Below, piece after piece: positions 1-9,349 of a stretch of 64,000 bases of DNA. Under the pieces are notes generated by a model. It was not told the origin of the DNA. It worked only from the letters and a program-made list of their open reading frames with translations, and ran no database searches. The first letter of the stretch is position 1. Each line of letters opens with the position of its first letter. A program made the position numbers and the translations under genes. The stretch is from the NCBI GenBank assembly GCA_035578155.1, contig JAPWDM010000005.1, positions 27,852,108 to 27,916,107 on the forward strand, given 5' to 3'. This DNA comes from Brachynemurus nebulosus (Eukaryota; Arthropoda; Insecta; Neuroptera; Myrmeleontidae).

Positions 1-164
1 GGTCATTTCATTGTAGGTAAACACGACAAAAACGAAACAAAAATTCGTATTGGTAATTTTAACTGATTTCAGAACCATGGTAACAATGTATTAAGTAATA
101 ATATGAATTTTACTGATTTATTTTATTCGTTAAATTGTCTTACCGTATTACACTTAACTTTTAT

Positions 165-365
165 ATTTTTTCTGAATAAATTTGTTTTCTATAACTCAAA
201 TTTCTTGCCTAAAAGCAATTTAATTCGAAGAACTGTCAACCCAAAAACGCTTTAGCTTCGCTATCGCGTTTTTGTTAGTTGACAGTTCTTCTCGATAAAT
301 TGCTAGGCAACAAATTTTCGTTAGACAAACCCAAATTTATTCGAAAAAATACAAACCTTTCGTCT
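165..365. repeat. Foldback (inverted-repeat) element
   Basis: The left arm, around the block GAAGAACTGTCAAC, is reverse-complementary to the right arm, around GTTGACAGTTCTTC, across a ~20-nt loop. Pairing extends outward with gaps through GCAATTTA/TAAATTGC and AATAAATTTG-like blocks to about 165 and 365. No ORF lies inside. This is consistent with a MITE or foldback element; the family and target duplication are not resolved. Confidence 0.55.
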
Positions 366-522
366 AATAATAAATGATTATATTACAAACCTTAAAAAAA
401 ATATCTTTACGGACATTTAATTTTTTTAACTATGACGCACCCAGAAAAAAATTCGGAAAAAATTATATGTTGTATCGGTCATAGTAAGAAGCGTGCAAAG
501 AAATTTTGATGATTTTACCATA

Positions 523-1300
523 CACGGAGAGAAAATTCCTATAAAAATTACTGTGCTCAGCACTACAATCGACGTGTAAAAGACGAACATATTAAATTCT
601 GTAAGGTAAAAATATAAAGATTATAATTAATCATAAAAAATTTAAAGGATGGAATGTTCTTTTCGTAATATTATCTCCGTAAAATTTGTAAAACAGCACA
701 GTAAAAAGTTCCATTACCGACAAAAAAATAATTTTTAATTGTGTTTATTAAAAAAATTTCCATGCTAACATGCTAATATAATAGAAAGAAAAAAAACAGA
801 AAGAAGGTTGGTTTTGTTGGGAACGCTGTAATGAAATGTACCTCAATCAGCGAGTCACATGCGAACCATGCGAACCATAGGTGTGGACTGTGGAAGAAAC
901 TTTGTCAGACAGCTCCCACCAAGCACCTTGATGCAGCTTAGTAGTCAGTTGCTTTTACACTCTCTTAGGATGATGTCATCAATTCATCTTTTTGTTATTT
1001 ACCTATCTTTAGTATATGTATTACAATATATTGTTGACAATAATTTTTGTATACATGTTTTTACAGGTACAGTGCAACCAATATAAGGTCGCGAGTCAGA
1101 TGCGCAAATGAAAGAGTACGACAACAAGAATTAAACTATAATATACATGCATAAGAGTGTGATAAAAGTTGTGTTAGCACCACATTAAATTTTACCATGC
1201 TAGCACATATTTTTTATTTTGGTCGTCGATCGCGCACGGATTATAGGGGAGCATAGTAATTTTTCTGAAATTTTCTCTACAAAAATTATAGGATTTTTCT
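523..1300. mobile_element. Family A MITE, copy 1 (3' end decayed)
   Basis: It begins TA-CACGGAGAGAAAATTC and shares long stretches with two other copies at 19765-20459 and 57323-58136. Those copies end in TTTCTCTCCGTG-TA, giving terminal inverted repeats and a TA duplication of Tc1/mariner type. Here the right terminus has diverged near 1300, so the inverted repeat is no longer recognisable. The 75-codon open frame at 859-1086 lies inside the element, is not kept in the other copies and looks fortuitous. Confidence 0.65.
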
Positions 1301-1439
1301 GTAACTATAGTTACAAGTTGATGAAAAAAAAATATTGAACTGAGATTCACTATAGAGGTATCTGAAACATATAAAAATTTCAGCCAAATCCGTCAAGACA
1401 TTCAAATATTATGAATTTTTTTTGATTTTTGATAAATAA

Positions 1440-1600
1440 CTTCTTACCTCCAAGAGGTTAGTCTTTAAGGGCTGGAACTCAGTAAATTTCAATCTTATAT
1501 CGGTAGCAGTTAGCAGAAATAAAGCCAACACAATTCTGGCGGGGGCATTTCTACTCATGCTTATCCGTCAATAGCCTTTATGATGTGGTTTTTCAGGCAA
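1440..1600 (+). repeat. Fragment of repeat family C
   Basis: The stretch reading 'taagggctggaactcagtaa ... cccatgcttatccg-like' matches the interior of the larger copies near 5540-5670 and 15475-15600, with scattered substitutions. It is an isolated old fragment with no coding content. The flanks at 1301-1439 and 1601-1988 are AT-rich with nothing recognisable. Confidence 0.5.
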
Positions 1601-1988
1601 TTATTAATTAACCATCATAATATCACATATTGTATAATATGCGGCTACGTAACATATTATTTGGAATGGCATTGAAAAAGATTAATATATTATTATGTAT
1701 AGATACGGTTCTATGCCCTGTAATATTGTTAGTAATTTTAAGAGGGATCAAACATATATAATGCCGCAACATACTCTTGGAACATAATATGGAATATCAT
1801 GTATAATACGTTATTGAGAACTGGTAATTAAAATGTTAACTCTTTCAGGACAAAATTAAATTTTATGCTTATTTCGCAGCAAATTCGCAAACTGATATTT
1901 TGATGGTTTAAAATAAGTTTCTTAAAAGTGATTTTTATCAAAATGACAAAATTCATTTTGTAAATATGATTGAGACGACATAGCTGAT

Positions 1989-2204
1989 TTGATTATTCTG
2001 GTAAATAGAAATACTTTGCAAAATACCACTTTTATTGTATATAAAAACTCTTATGACATGTTTCTCAACACGTTTAAGAATGGTCATATTGACCGAAACA
2101 TGTCATAAGAGTTTTTATATACAATAAAAGTGGTATTTTGCAAAGAAAAGTGTTTCTATTTACTAATATCAAATATGGAATAGCATAAATTGATTATTCT
2201 GGTA
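1989..2204. repeat. Near-perfect hairpin flanked by a 15-bp direct repeat
   Basis: The arm from about 2004 to 2065 is the reverse complement of about 2096-2163, around a ~30-nt loop. A core of more than 45 nt centred on ACTCTTATGACATGTTTC / GAAACATGTCATAAGAGT appears fully paired; a few extra bases interrupt the outer part of the right arm. TTGATTATTCTGGTA occurs at 1989-2003 and again at 2190-2204, as expected of a target duplication, although 25-30 nt separate the right arm from the second copy. It could be a young foldback insertion or a hairpin-RNA source. Confidence 0.7.
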
Positions 2205-2729
2205 TTTTATTTAGTTTTTCTTTCAGAAAATTACTTTTTTTTCAAAACAGAGTTTGTGAAAGTGGTTTCAATTAGGGTGAGTAGTTAAAATTGGTAAAAT
2301 TGAATGTGAACTTTCCATTTTTGCTATCAAAGTGATCGAATTCCTCTTGGAAATATGACAGACTCGACAAAAATTTTTTTTCTATCTATGCAAAATTTTG
2401 ATAATAATGACTAAGACGGCTTCGATAAACTACAGTTCGCTTCCAATTTTATTATTTTACTAGCCGTATACCCGATGGAAATTCCCATCGACAACATCTT
2501 TTTATTAGGTACTCACTTTCTGCTCACTTTTAATCTTTTTCAAAACCCTAAATCAATATCCACGTTTCTAACTTCAAAAATGACGAATTTCCTATACGAA
2601 CTTTTATTTCCTGTTTTAACCCCTTAGGGAATAAATTTCCAAAAACGTTTACACAACTAACGTTTATTTATAAACAGAAGCCTAAACGCCAATTTTCATA
2701 TCTACTGCGCTAAATTTCGTCCTTCTAAA
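2205..2729. other. Degenerate interspersed repeat
   Basis: The block around 2560-2720 (AACTTCAAAAATGACGAATT, then TTAGGGAATAAATTT) recurs with substitutions at 3466-3610, so both are worn copies of one dispersed repeat. 'actagccgtatacccg' near 2460 and 'gtctgtcagtcagccag' near 3637 resemble the ends of common insect interspersed repeats. No coding capacity remains. Confidence 0.4.
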
Positions 2730-2730
2730 C

Positions 2731-2800
2731 CAGGGGTCGGCAACCTGCGGTCCGTTGCAAGCTTTCATGCGGCCCGCCAAGCAATATAACTTTTCGAACA
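2731..2800 (+). mobile_element. hAT-like terminus fragment
   Basis: The sequence CAGGGGTCGGCAACCTGCGG followed by GCGGCCCG is the typical terminus of many non-autonomous hAT elements. I found no matching right end nearby, so only the left end is annotated. Family knowledge carries this call. Confidence 0.45.
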
Positions 2801-2929
2801 ATTTGCTCTGCCTATGCAGAGTTGAGCTTTTTTGTTCTCCGATGTTTTATGACATGTAAATAAAACTGCTATTAAAAATGTTAATTTTTAATAATATTTA
2901 TATTAATTTGTGTTAAAAAAAAGAAAATG

Positions 2930-3330
2930 CCCCTGTCGCAGTATCCTGAATAGTATAGCGAATTTCCGTTTACAAATATTAGTTTTTCTCGGAAACTACT
3001 TGACAGAATTATTTTTCAAAAATTTTTTTTATGTGATTATTATCTCCTCTTTCCAACGATGTAAGAAAATATGGTAAAAACTTGAAGAAATTTGGGCAAA
3101 AAGCTAACTTTTTCCACAAACTTTCTAACTTAGGCACAAATGCCTAAAAATCAATTCCGGGCATCGGACGTGTCTGACTTTTTGGACTTCCAATATTTTT
3201 ACCAAATTTCGTAAAAGCAGAATATTTCGTTCGAGAGTTATATAAATTTTAGTGAATATCATTTTTGGCTTCTAGAGACTTCAAAATAAATTATTTCAAT
3301 CATAGTTCCGGGCTCAAGTAGCATCAGTTG
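2930..3330 (+). repeat. Dispersed repeat family B, copy 1 (no TA expansion)
   Basis: It starts CCCCTGTCGCAGTATCCTG and follows the same order of blocks as copies at 28003-28302 (inverted), 38220-38730, 42541-43150 and 47735-48175: 'tttctcggaaact', 'gggcatcggacgtgtctg', 'ttcgttcgagagtta', 'aaattttagtgaatatcatt'. At the position where other copies hold a long (TA)n tract, this copy has only TATATA, near 3240. It is non-coding and its class is unknown. Confidence 0.6.
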
Positions 3331-3660
3331 TATATCCTACGAACTTGTGAAATATGTTATTCGATAGCTAATTGACTTATCTATTACGTGGTACTAAAAA
3401 TGAAAATCGGGAAATTCCCAGATGTCCCACTTTCATTCTAGGAAGGCGATATTTTTATATACCACTAACTTCAAAAATAACGAATTTACATACAAATTTT
3501 CATCCCGTATTAAACCCTCTTAGGGAACGAATTTTCAAAAATTCTTTCTTACATTAGTGCTCATCTACGTTACATATAGGGAACTCCTATGCAAAATTTC
3601 ATTCTTTTAAACCAAACGGTTTAGGCTGTGCGTTGTCTGTCAGTCAGCCAGTGTTAGAAA

Positions 3661-4216
3661 TTTATTAAGTAGATTTTAGGAAACCAATTCGGAAGATTGT
3701 TTGAAATCCAGTTCGTTTTGATTCAGTTACCGTATTGAAAGGGTTCAATGAGATGGCGTACAGTCATTTATAATATGTAATGACTTATTTACCATATATT
3801 CCGTTTCCGTTTTGTTAGGCCGTCAGAGGGCACGGTAATCAATCACCGTTATTCTAATTAAATGTAGCAAGGGACGAAATGTACATGTACATATTTTAGC
3901 GGCATCTTTTGTTCATTTAAAAAAATATTTATTACATTAATTCAACATAATTGTTTCATAAAAATATCGATTTAATTGCTTCACAAAAAAAAAAATGCTT
4001 AAAAAAATTCGGCAAGTACCTATTGGATACGCACTAAACCAGGATTCCTCGATGGTTAGAATTTATTCTAGAATTGTTTTATTCGAAAAGTTTAAAAAAA
4101 AAAACTCTAACCAATGAAGAAACCTGACAATGCGAGTCCAAAAGGCACTCGGCGAAGTTCTTGGTACTTATTGGTACTTGGTGCTCAATTTAAATTTTGT
4201 TTTTTATTTGTTACAG
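3661..4216. other. Putative intron 5' of the GPCR exon
   Basis: AT-rich and without a supported ORF or repeat, apart from a polypyrimidine tract running into the splice acceptor that ends at 4216. Confidence 0.4.
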
Positions 4217-4397
4217 GTAAAGCAGTTCCTTTTGTTGAGTTAACGGTAGCTCACGCATCAGTATTAACCATTTTGGCGATAAGTTTTGAACGATACTATG
4301 CAATCTGTGAACCATTAAAAGCCGGCTATGTTTGTACAAAAACGCGAGCTTCTATGATCTGTTTGTTAGCATGGTTTTTTGCGGCTGTATTTACAAG
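4217..4397 (+). CDS. ETHR: Internal exon of ecdysis-triggering-hormone-receptor-like GPCR (TM3-ICL2-TM4)
   Basis: This exon encodes a 60-residue segment of a rhodopsin-family (class A) neuropeptide GPCR. It begins two bases into a codon; with a T from the upstream exon that codon would be Cys, the conserved TM3 disulfide cysteine. TM3 follows, then an E-R-Y (DRY-like) G-protein-coupling motif in SFERYYAICEPLKAGYVC, basic ICL2, and TM4 with its conserved Trp. It is bounded by a T-rich acceptor ending TTACAG (4211-4216) and a donor AAG|GTAAAC (4398). It ends in phase 2 with AG, and the next codon would most simply be Ser. The unusually conserved segment from AVPFVELTVAHASVLTILAI through ICL2 is what I recall of insect ETHR, the receptor on Inka cells and CNS neurons that drives ecdysis. 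GPCR identity is very safe; the ETHR assignment is by recall. The other exons were not found in the window. The open frame continues upstream to 4114, but that part is intronic. Confidence 0.85.
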
Positions 4398-5372
4398 GTA
4401 AACAAAATTAACAAAATTATTTTTCTCTTTAAACTATTTGAATAACACTTGTTTATAGTTGAATGCTTCAAAAATTAGAATTAAAGTATTGTTTGATTTT
4501 TTCTTTTTAGTAGTTTTGTAAAAAATAGAATTAAATAGAAAATGCATATTGGAAATAAACATTGAAAATATAGAATATTTAATTTAATGAAAATATTTTA
4601 ATGGAACAATTTTCAATCTTATCCTTAATGTTTATTTGATGTTCATCATTTCCTGAATTACAACTTTTTTTCAGTCTACTAATGATTTTTTAAAACGTTG
4701 AAAAATTAAAATTGTATTATAAACGCAATTTTAGCGAGATTAACATTTGGAGTTTTTGAGAAAAATAAATGCTACTACGTATAAATTAATTTCCTGTTTG
4801 TTTTAAATTAGTTTTAAAATTGTTTCTTTGGTGATTGAATGATTATGAAACCGTACCAACTAGGGCTCGAACCCAGAATCTCTTCGTTTCTCTTCAACAG
4901 AATTTGAACTTTGAAATGATCAAAACATCAGTTTTTAATAAAAATAATTACTAAAATTGTAATTTTTTTAATGGAATTGATATGAAATACATATTTCATT
5001 GCCTTAATTTATCAATATGTATAAATTTTTTTTCAAAAGCTACAGTTGAGATGCAATAAGAGAGTAATTAATTAAAATAATGGCAACTACAAGTTACGGC
5101 TATTTTTTCACAGGCAACCATGTATTATCGTGTTCAGAAAAAATAAAAATTTAATTTTGTATCTAATTTTCTCAAAAAACACGTGACCGCAAATTATTGA
5201 CAACAATATACCTGTTAACATATGGCAACCTAGAGGCTGCAGCCGATTAAGAGCTGGCAACCATTCTTTTTATTTAATATTTTTCACATCATTTTCTTAC
5301 AAATTATGTTGATTTCATTTAAAAAAATTACAGTTGGAATTCGTTCAAAACAATGAATTACAATATACTTAA
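4398..5372. other. Intronic or intergenic AT-rich DNA, possible SINE scrap
   Basis: No ORF is supported. Near 4855-4885 the - strand reads GGGTTCGAGCCC followed by TAGTTGGTAC, which resembles a tRNA B box and may be a tRNA-derived SINE remnant. No A box or tRNA fold is apparent. Confidence 0.3.
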
Positions 5373-6086
5373 TTAAAAACGCCGTGAGCAGCGGAGCCCC
5401 ATCACGGAAGTCGAATTTTTCCTTCATCTTCGGTATTGAATGTCTACAAGCGAAATGTAATTGAAAGTCCACAAGCGATTTGTCATTTTGGTGGCTTCAA
5501 AACTGATGATGAGTGTCCGGTTGATCGGGGTTTTAAAAAAAGGTTTTAAGTTTTTAAGGGTTGAATCTTAGTAAATTTCAATTTTGTGCCGATAACAGTT
5601 AGCAGGGAAAAAGCTAACACAATTCGTACGAGGGCATTCCTACCCATGCTTATCCGCCAATTGCCTTTGTGCTTTATTTTTAAATATTAAAAAAAAGGGA
5701 ACTTAAATAGTAAACTGGAAGGCCATTATGAAGATATTTTTTCTTTCCAACAAAATCCAAAATTTGTATTTTATAAATAATAAAAATTCAAAATTCCTAA
5801 TTTATAAATAAACAGTGACTTTAATAACATTTTTAAATTACTTAATATGTATGTATTTCATTTGTCACAAAAGTAAGTTCACTTTTTTTTAAATTTTTTA
5901 AAATTACTATTCGCCTACTTGTATTTAGAATAAAAATAATGCATTTAAAACACATTTAACAATAGCATTCAATTCCGATGTAAAAATGGGAGAAGTGGGG
6001 GGAAAAGTAATGTGGACTCCCTAAAAGGTACTAGCTAGACTCTAACTGAATACCCGTACAAAATTTCAGCCCTCTAGGTTTCCTTA

Positions 6087-6536
6087 CACCGCGTCTCCAC
6101 TAGACATATATCATGTTAAGACTTATGTCGTGACATAAAAATGTCTTGTGGAGACGCTAAATGTTATAACATATTTTATGTCATGACATGCATGTCTTGA
6201 CATATGTTATAACATCAGCTTGGACATATTTTCAGACATAAATTTGACGTTTAAGATTTTCAAGATGGCGAATCGATGAATTAACTCAACACTTGGGAGA
6301 TTTTTATTTTTAATTCGGTTTGTTTGTTTCTTTTTCTGAATTTTGTAGTTGTTGTAAACATAGAATTAATGTTACAGCTTTGAAAATCTTTCTACACAAA
6401 TAATAATTGGATTTACTGTTTTTAGAAATTAAATATGTCAAGACATAAGAAGTTTCCACTATTGATTATATGTTAAAACATAAATTATGTTAAAACATAT
6501 GTCTTGACATCAATTATGTCTAGTGGAGACCCCGTG
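6087..6536. mobile_element. 450-bp MITE with TTA target duplication (PIF/Harbinger-like)
   Basis: The left end CACCGCGTCTCCACTAGACA and the right end (reverse complement CACGGGGTCTCCACTAGACA) are inverted repeats. TTA flanks both sides (6084-6086 and 6537-6539). The sibling family C copy reads straight through at 16011-16014, TCCTTA then TGGAGTCTCTAG, giving an empty site with a single TTA. Internal blocks of TGTCTTGACAT / ATGTCATGACAT repeat in both orientations. A 3-bp TTA duplication is typical of PIF/Harbinger elements. There is no transposase. Confidence 0.8.
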
Positions 6537-7331
6537 TTAGAGAGTCTCTAGACGTGTTAGAAAACAAGCAAAAAAATTAAGGAAATATTGGCGTAAAAAT
6601 CGTGGGGGTAAGGGTTAAAAGTTGAAACCCCCAAAAAACAGTGTCTGGCTATTAGCTTAACCTGTACACAAAATTTCAGCCCTCTAGGTTTATTTGGGGA
6701 GATTTTGACCCGAACGAAACTCTTAAAAAACAAGAAAAATCATGTTCTTTTTGGTATAAAAATGGTGGGGGTAGGGGTTAAAAGTCGAGAGCCCCAAAAG
6801 GCACCCCCTTGATACTAACTCAATCCGAATACAAAATTTCAGCCCTCTAGGTTTATTTGGGTGACCTGTGCGAGTGGTACAAACTTCGAAAACGTCGAAA
6901 AAGCATGAAATTGTAGCTTAAAAATGAGGGGGGTGGGGGTAAAATATTAAAACCTCCAAAAAGCACAACCTAGGTACGAACTTTATCAACACCCCAAATT
7001 TCAACCCTCTACGTTAATTCTGGGGGGCTGAGGGTCTGTTAGATCCAGCTAAAATCGTTTTTTCCCCCTGTACTCCCTCCAAATCATTTTAGGAAGCTGA
7101 ATTTTGGATATACTGTAGAAAATTCACCGAAACATTATTTCCAACCGGTTTGGAAAAGTTTTATTGTTTTAGCGCCCCCCACCACCCCCTTAAAAGTTGG
7201 GTCGGATCAAAAATTTTCTCAAAATTTGACCCCACTTTAATAGTATGAGTTGCCTCGAAAATGAGCCCCACTTACCAAATTTTATCTCTCAACTTCCATA
7301 GGGGGGCCCTACACAAATTAAAAGGTGGCGG

Positions 7332-7333
<2 letters not shown>

Positions 7334-7391
<58 letters not shown>
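7334..7391. repeat. (TA)n microsatellite, left of the errantivirus
   Basis: About 29 TA dinucleotides. The tract resumes for about 8 units at 15068-15084 on the other side of the inserted element, so the errantivirus landed inside one tract. The IYIYIY-type open frames reported here are microsatellite translation only. Confidence 0.9.
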
Positions 7392-7397
<6 letters not shown>

Positions 7398-7790
7398 GTT
7401 CACTCGAAAAATAATAGAGTTTTTAAAAAGAATTACAATTTTATTTTATTTAATTTTAGTCACAAAACAATAATTACAAAAATTTATTATTACAATAATC
7501 GTCAATACAGTAAGTTTGTAGTTTTATGTCGAGGAAGTAACTTGTTGCTGGCCGGTTGATCTTCTCTATTTATAGGCTTCATAATGCTGATTCGATATGC
7601 ACGTGTCACTGGATCAGTTTCCCAGTGATGCGATGTTTGTGAGAATTGTGAATTATGCATTTTTGATACAGTGCAAATTCCACCATTTCCGTTGGACTGA
7701 ATATTTGAAATCGACATTTGAAATCTGATACTCTCTGCAGTGTCATCATTTATGTGTCTATTGTGTTAAGCGTGTGAAGAGACTGTAACT
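7392..7790 (-). repeat. 3' LTR
   Basis: 399 bp, and it appears identical to the other LTR at 14669-15067. In sense it contains a TATA box, CTATAAATAG on the minus strand (about 7566-7575), and AATAAA-type signals in the A-rich stretch complementary to 7438-7453. The env reading frame runs into it and stops at 7766, as in gypsy. Confidence 0.95.
7566..7575 (-). promoter_or_regulatory. TATA box in the 3' LTR copy
   Basis: The minus strand reads CTATAAATAG. The active promoter copy would be the same site in the 5' LTR, about 14843-14852. Confidence 0.5.
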
Positions 7791-9349
7791 CCTCCCTCCT
7801 CAGTCGAAAGCGACGGCCAAAGGAGTTTTACTTCTTTGGTTGGAGCTGGGGTTGTATGCTGTACTTCTATTTCCTTAGGTTTCCATATTGTTCTTCTCCG
7901 AATGTAGAAGATACTAATAGCAACTATTAGTGGAGCTAAGATGAAATAGGTTACTGAAATATGTAGTGTTCCGCGCTTCTTTATTAGTTGTATTTCCTCT
8001 CGGTTCTGGATATGGAAGTTTTTCAGTTTGTGTACGTCCAGTTTTTCTTCGAATTTTGATGCGTTAACCTCGATATTGTACGTCGGAGCTAGATGAATTT
8101 CGTCTTCTTTTTCGGTTATTTGATTGGTGTATGTAATTTCGTTCATTGTTACGGAGCAATTTCGAAAATGTATTAGGATAGTTCCTGTGATATTTCGGTC
8201 GTTGATTCCGCAGGTAGATGATAGGCTGGTCCCCGGAGAATTTTTTATAATGATGTAATTGCCTCTCAGTGGTTTTATCTCCGTTACATTGTTAAAATCT
8301 TCGTAAGTGCAGGAGGCAGGTTTATTGAGAAGCAGATTGCCAAAGCACTTTGAATGTTTTGTTTTGATACTGCTTGTTTTGAGGTGGCATATGTAGATTT
8401 GCTCTACTCTGGGACACTCTTGGTCAACTAAATACAACTGATACTCGTTGGAAAGGACGTATGGTTGGGTGATTTTTATTGTTTTTAGGGTATAAGTGGG
8501 TAATTGTTCTAGGTAATTTAACTGGTAGTTCTCGGAATAAAAATTGGGGATACGGGTGTTAAAAATTATGCTTGTATCATTATAGTAAGCTTGTAGCTCG
8601 AGAAGTTCGTATATTTGTTCATAAGAGGCGATGGGTATTGCTTGATGTCTTAGAGATGTGAAAGCATCCTCTAACTCATTCGGTAAAAGGATAGATTTGG
8701 AAACAATATTGAATTTGGCTAGATTTATTGAATGTGTAATATCTTTTAGATGCTCGTTTAAGGTGTCAATATTATAAGTCAATTGATACACGTACTGCAT
8801 AAATTTTACGTCTTCTTCTACATGCCTATTGATATTATTTGATATCGAGTTTAAGTAATTATTGATTATAAGTTGTTCTTTGTTAATATGTTCGGTTATG
8901 TTGTTAAATCGCTCAATCATTTGTCTATTAATATGTATCTGTTTGTTCAGTTGGTCTGAGATATTGTCCTGGTTCGTCATTAGTCTTTCGATATCCCTGT
9001 TAATTTGTAACGCGTCGTCATTGTCCAGGTTACCTGTAATTTGTTTGATCACTGACCCAAGTCCGTTTATCAGTCCTCGTTTAGTAATTCGTTTGGGGTA
9101 GAGGGTGTGAAAATTATTTTCTAATTCTTGCAGCTTTAGATTAAGAGTGTTATGGAATCCTTTTAGGTGTCGATTTTGTGTTATGAGTTTCACAGAATAT
9201 TTGATGTTTGCGATGTTTTCCCTGTAATTATTTAGGTTTATTATATGAATGTAGTGGTTATAATCTTTCACGACTCGGGCCTGCCCTAGGTTCATCAACA
9301 ATATTCCTGGGTTGTTTGTTAAGTCCGTCATTTCCATCTTTTGTCCCAT
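7766..9349 (-). CDS. env: Errantivirus envelope glycoprotein (baculovirus F-like)
   Basis: A 527-residue class I-type fusion glycoprotein of the gypsy Env/baculovirus F family, which mediates membrane fusion. A furin-type R-x-T-K-R site at residues 87-91 is followed by a hydrophobic Gly-rich fusion-peptide region from 92 and then a long Asn-rich heptad-like helical stretch (about 105-215). Many N-x-S/T sites are present. A single membrane anchor spans about 464-483, before RRR and a 44-residue tail. The frame overlaps pol by 92 bp and ends inside the 3' LTR. The ATG at 9349 is not preceded by a signal peptide, although the frame stays open for several codons upstream past an AG acceptor at 9372. 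Env is therefore probably made from spliced RNA (see the donor and acceptor entries). No stops or frameshifts are seen. Confidence 0.9.
   Translation of the reverse strand: MGQKMEMTDLTNNPGILLMNLGQARVVKDYNHYIHIINLNNYRENIANIKYSVKLITQNRHLKGFHNTLNLKLQELENNFHTLYPKRITKRGLINGLGSVIKQITGNLDNDDALQINRDIERLMTNQDNISDQLNKQIHINRQMIERFNNITEHINKEQLIINNYLNSISNNINRHVEEDVKFMQYVYQLTYNIDTLNEHLKDITHSINLAKFNIVSKSILLPNELEDAFTSLRHQAIPIASYEQIYELLELQAYYNDTSIIFNTRIPNFYSENYQLNYLEQLPTYTLKTIKITQPYVLSNEYQLYLVDQECPRVEQIYICHLKTSSIKTKHSKCFGNLLLNKPASCTYEDFNNVTEIKPLRGNYIIIKNSPGTSLSSTCGINDRNITGTILIHFRNCSVTMNEITYTNQITEKEDEIHLAPTYNIEVNASKFEEKLDVHKLKNFHIQNREEIQLIKKRGTLHISVTYFILAPLIVAISIFYIRRRTIWKPKEIEVQHTTPAPTKEVKLLWPSLSTEEGGVTVSSHA
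7791..7803 (-). promoter_or_regulatory. Polypurine tract (plus-strand primer)
   Basis: In sense, CTGAGGAGGGAGG directly abuts the 3' LTR start AGTTAC. This is the expected PPT position and composition. It lies within the env coding frame. Confidence 0.9.

Larger units (their letters stand above)
5373..7391 (+). repeat. Repeat family C, tandem copy 1 (left part, split by errantivirus)
   Basis: It starts near AACGCCGTGAGCAGCGG and matches copy 2 (15299-17015) over its whole length apart from one insertion. The interior has several degenerate ~150-200-bp modules around TTTCAGCCCTCTAGGTTTA, each followed by a G-rich 'ggtgggggtaggggttaaaag' type block. It ends in a (TA)n tract in which the errantivirus sits. 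The right remainder resumes at 15068-15215 with TCAGACATTTTTTTTTCTAC. It has no coding content and its class is unknown. Confidence 0.8.

Noticed and set aside
859..1086. 75-codon ORF in family A MITE copy 1
   Set aside because: The frame is not preserved in copies 2 and 3, and the sequence lies inside a non-coding transposon.
7502..7717. 71-codon ORF present in both LTRs
   Set aside because: It is duplicated because the LTRs are duplicated; it has no family resemblance and overlaps the promoter and TATA box.
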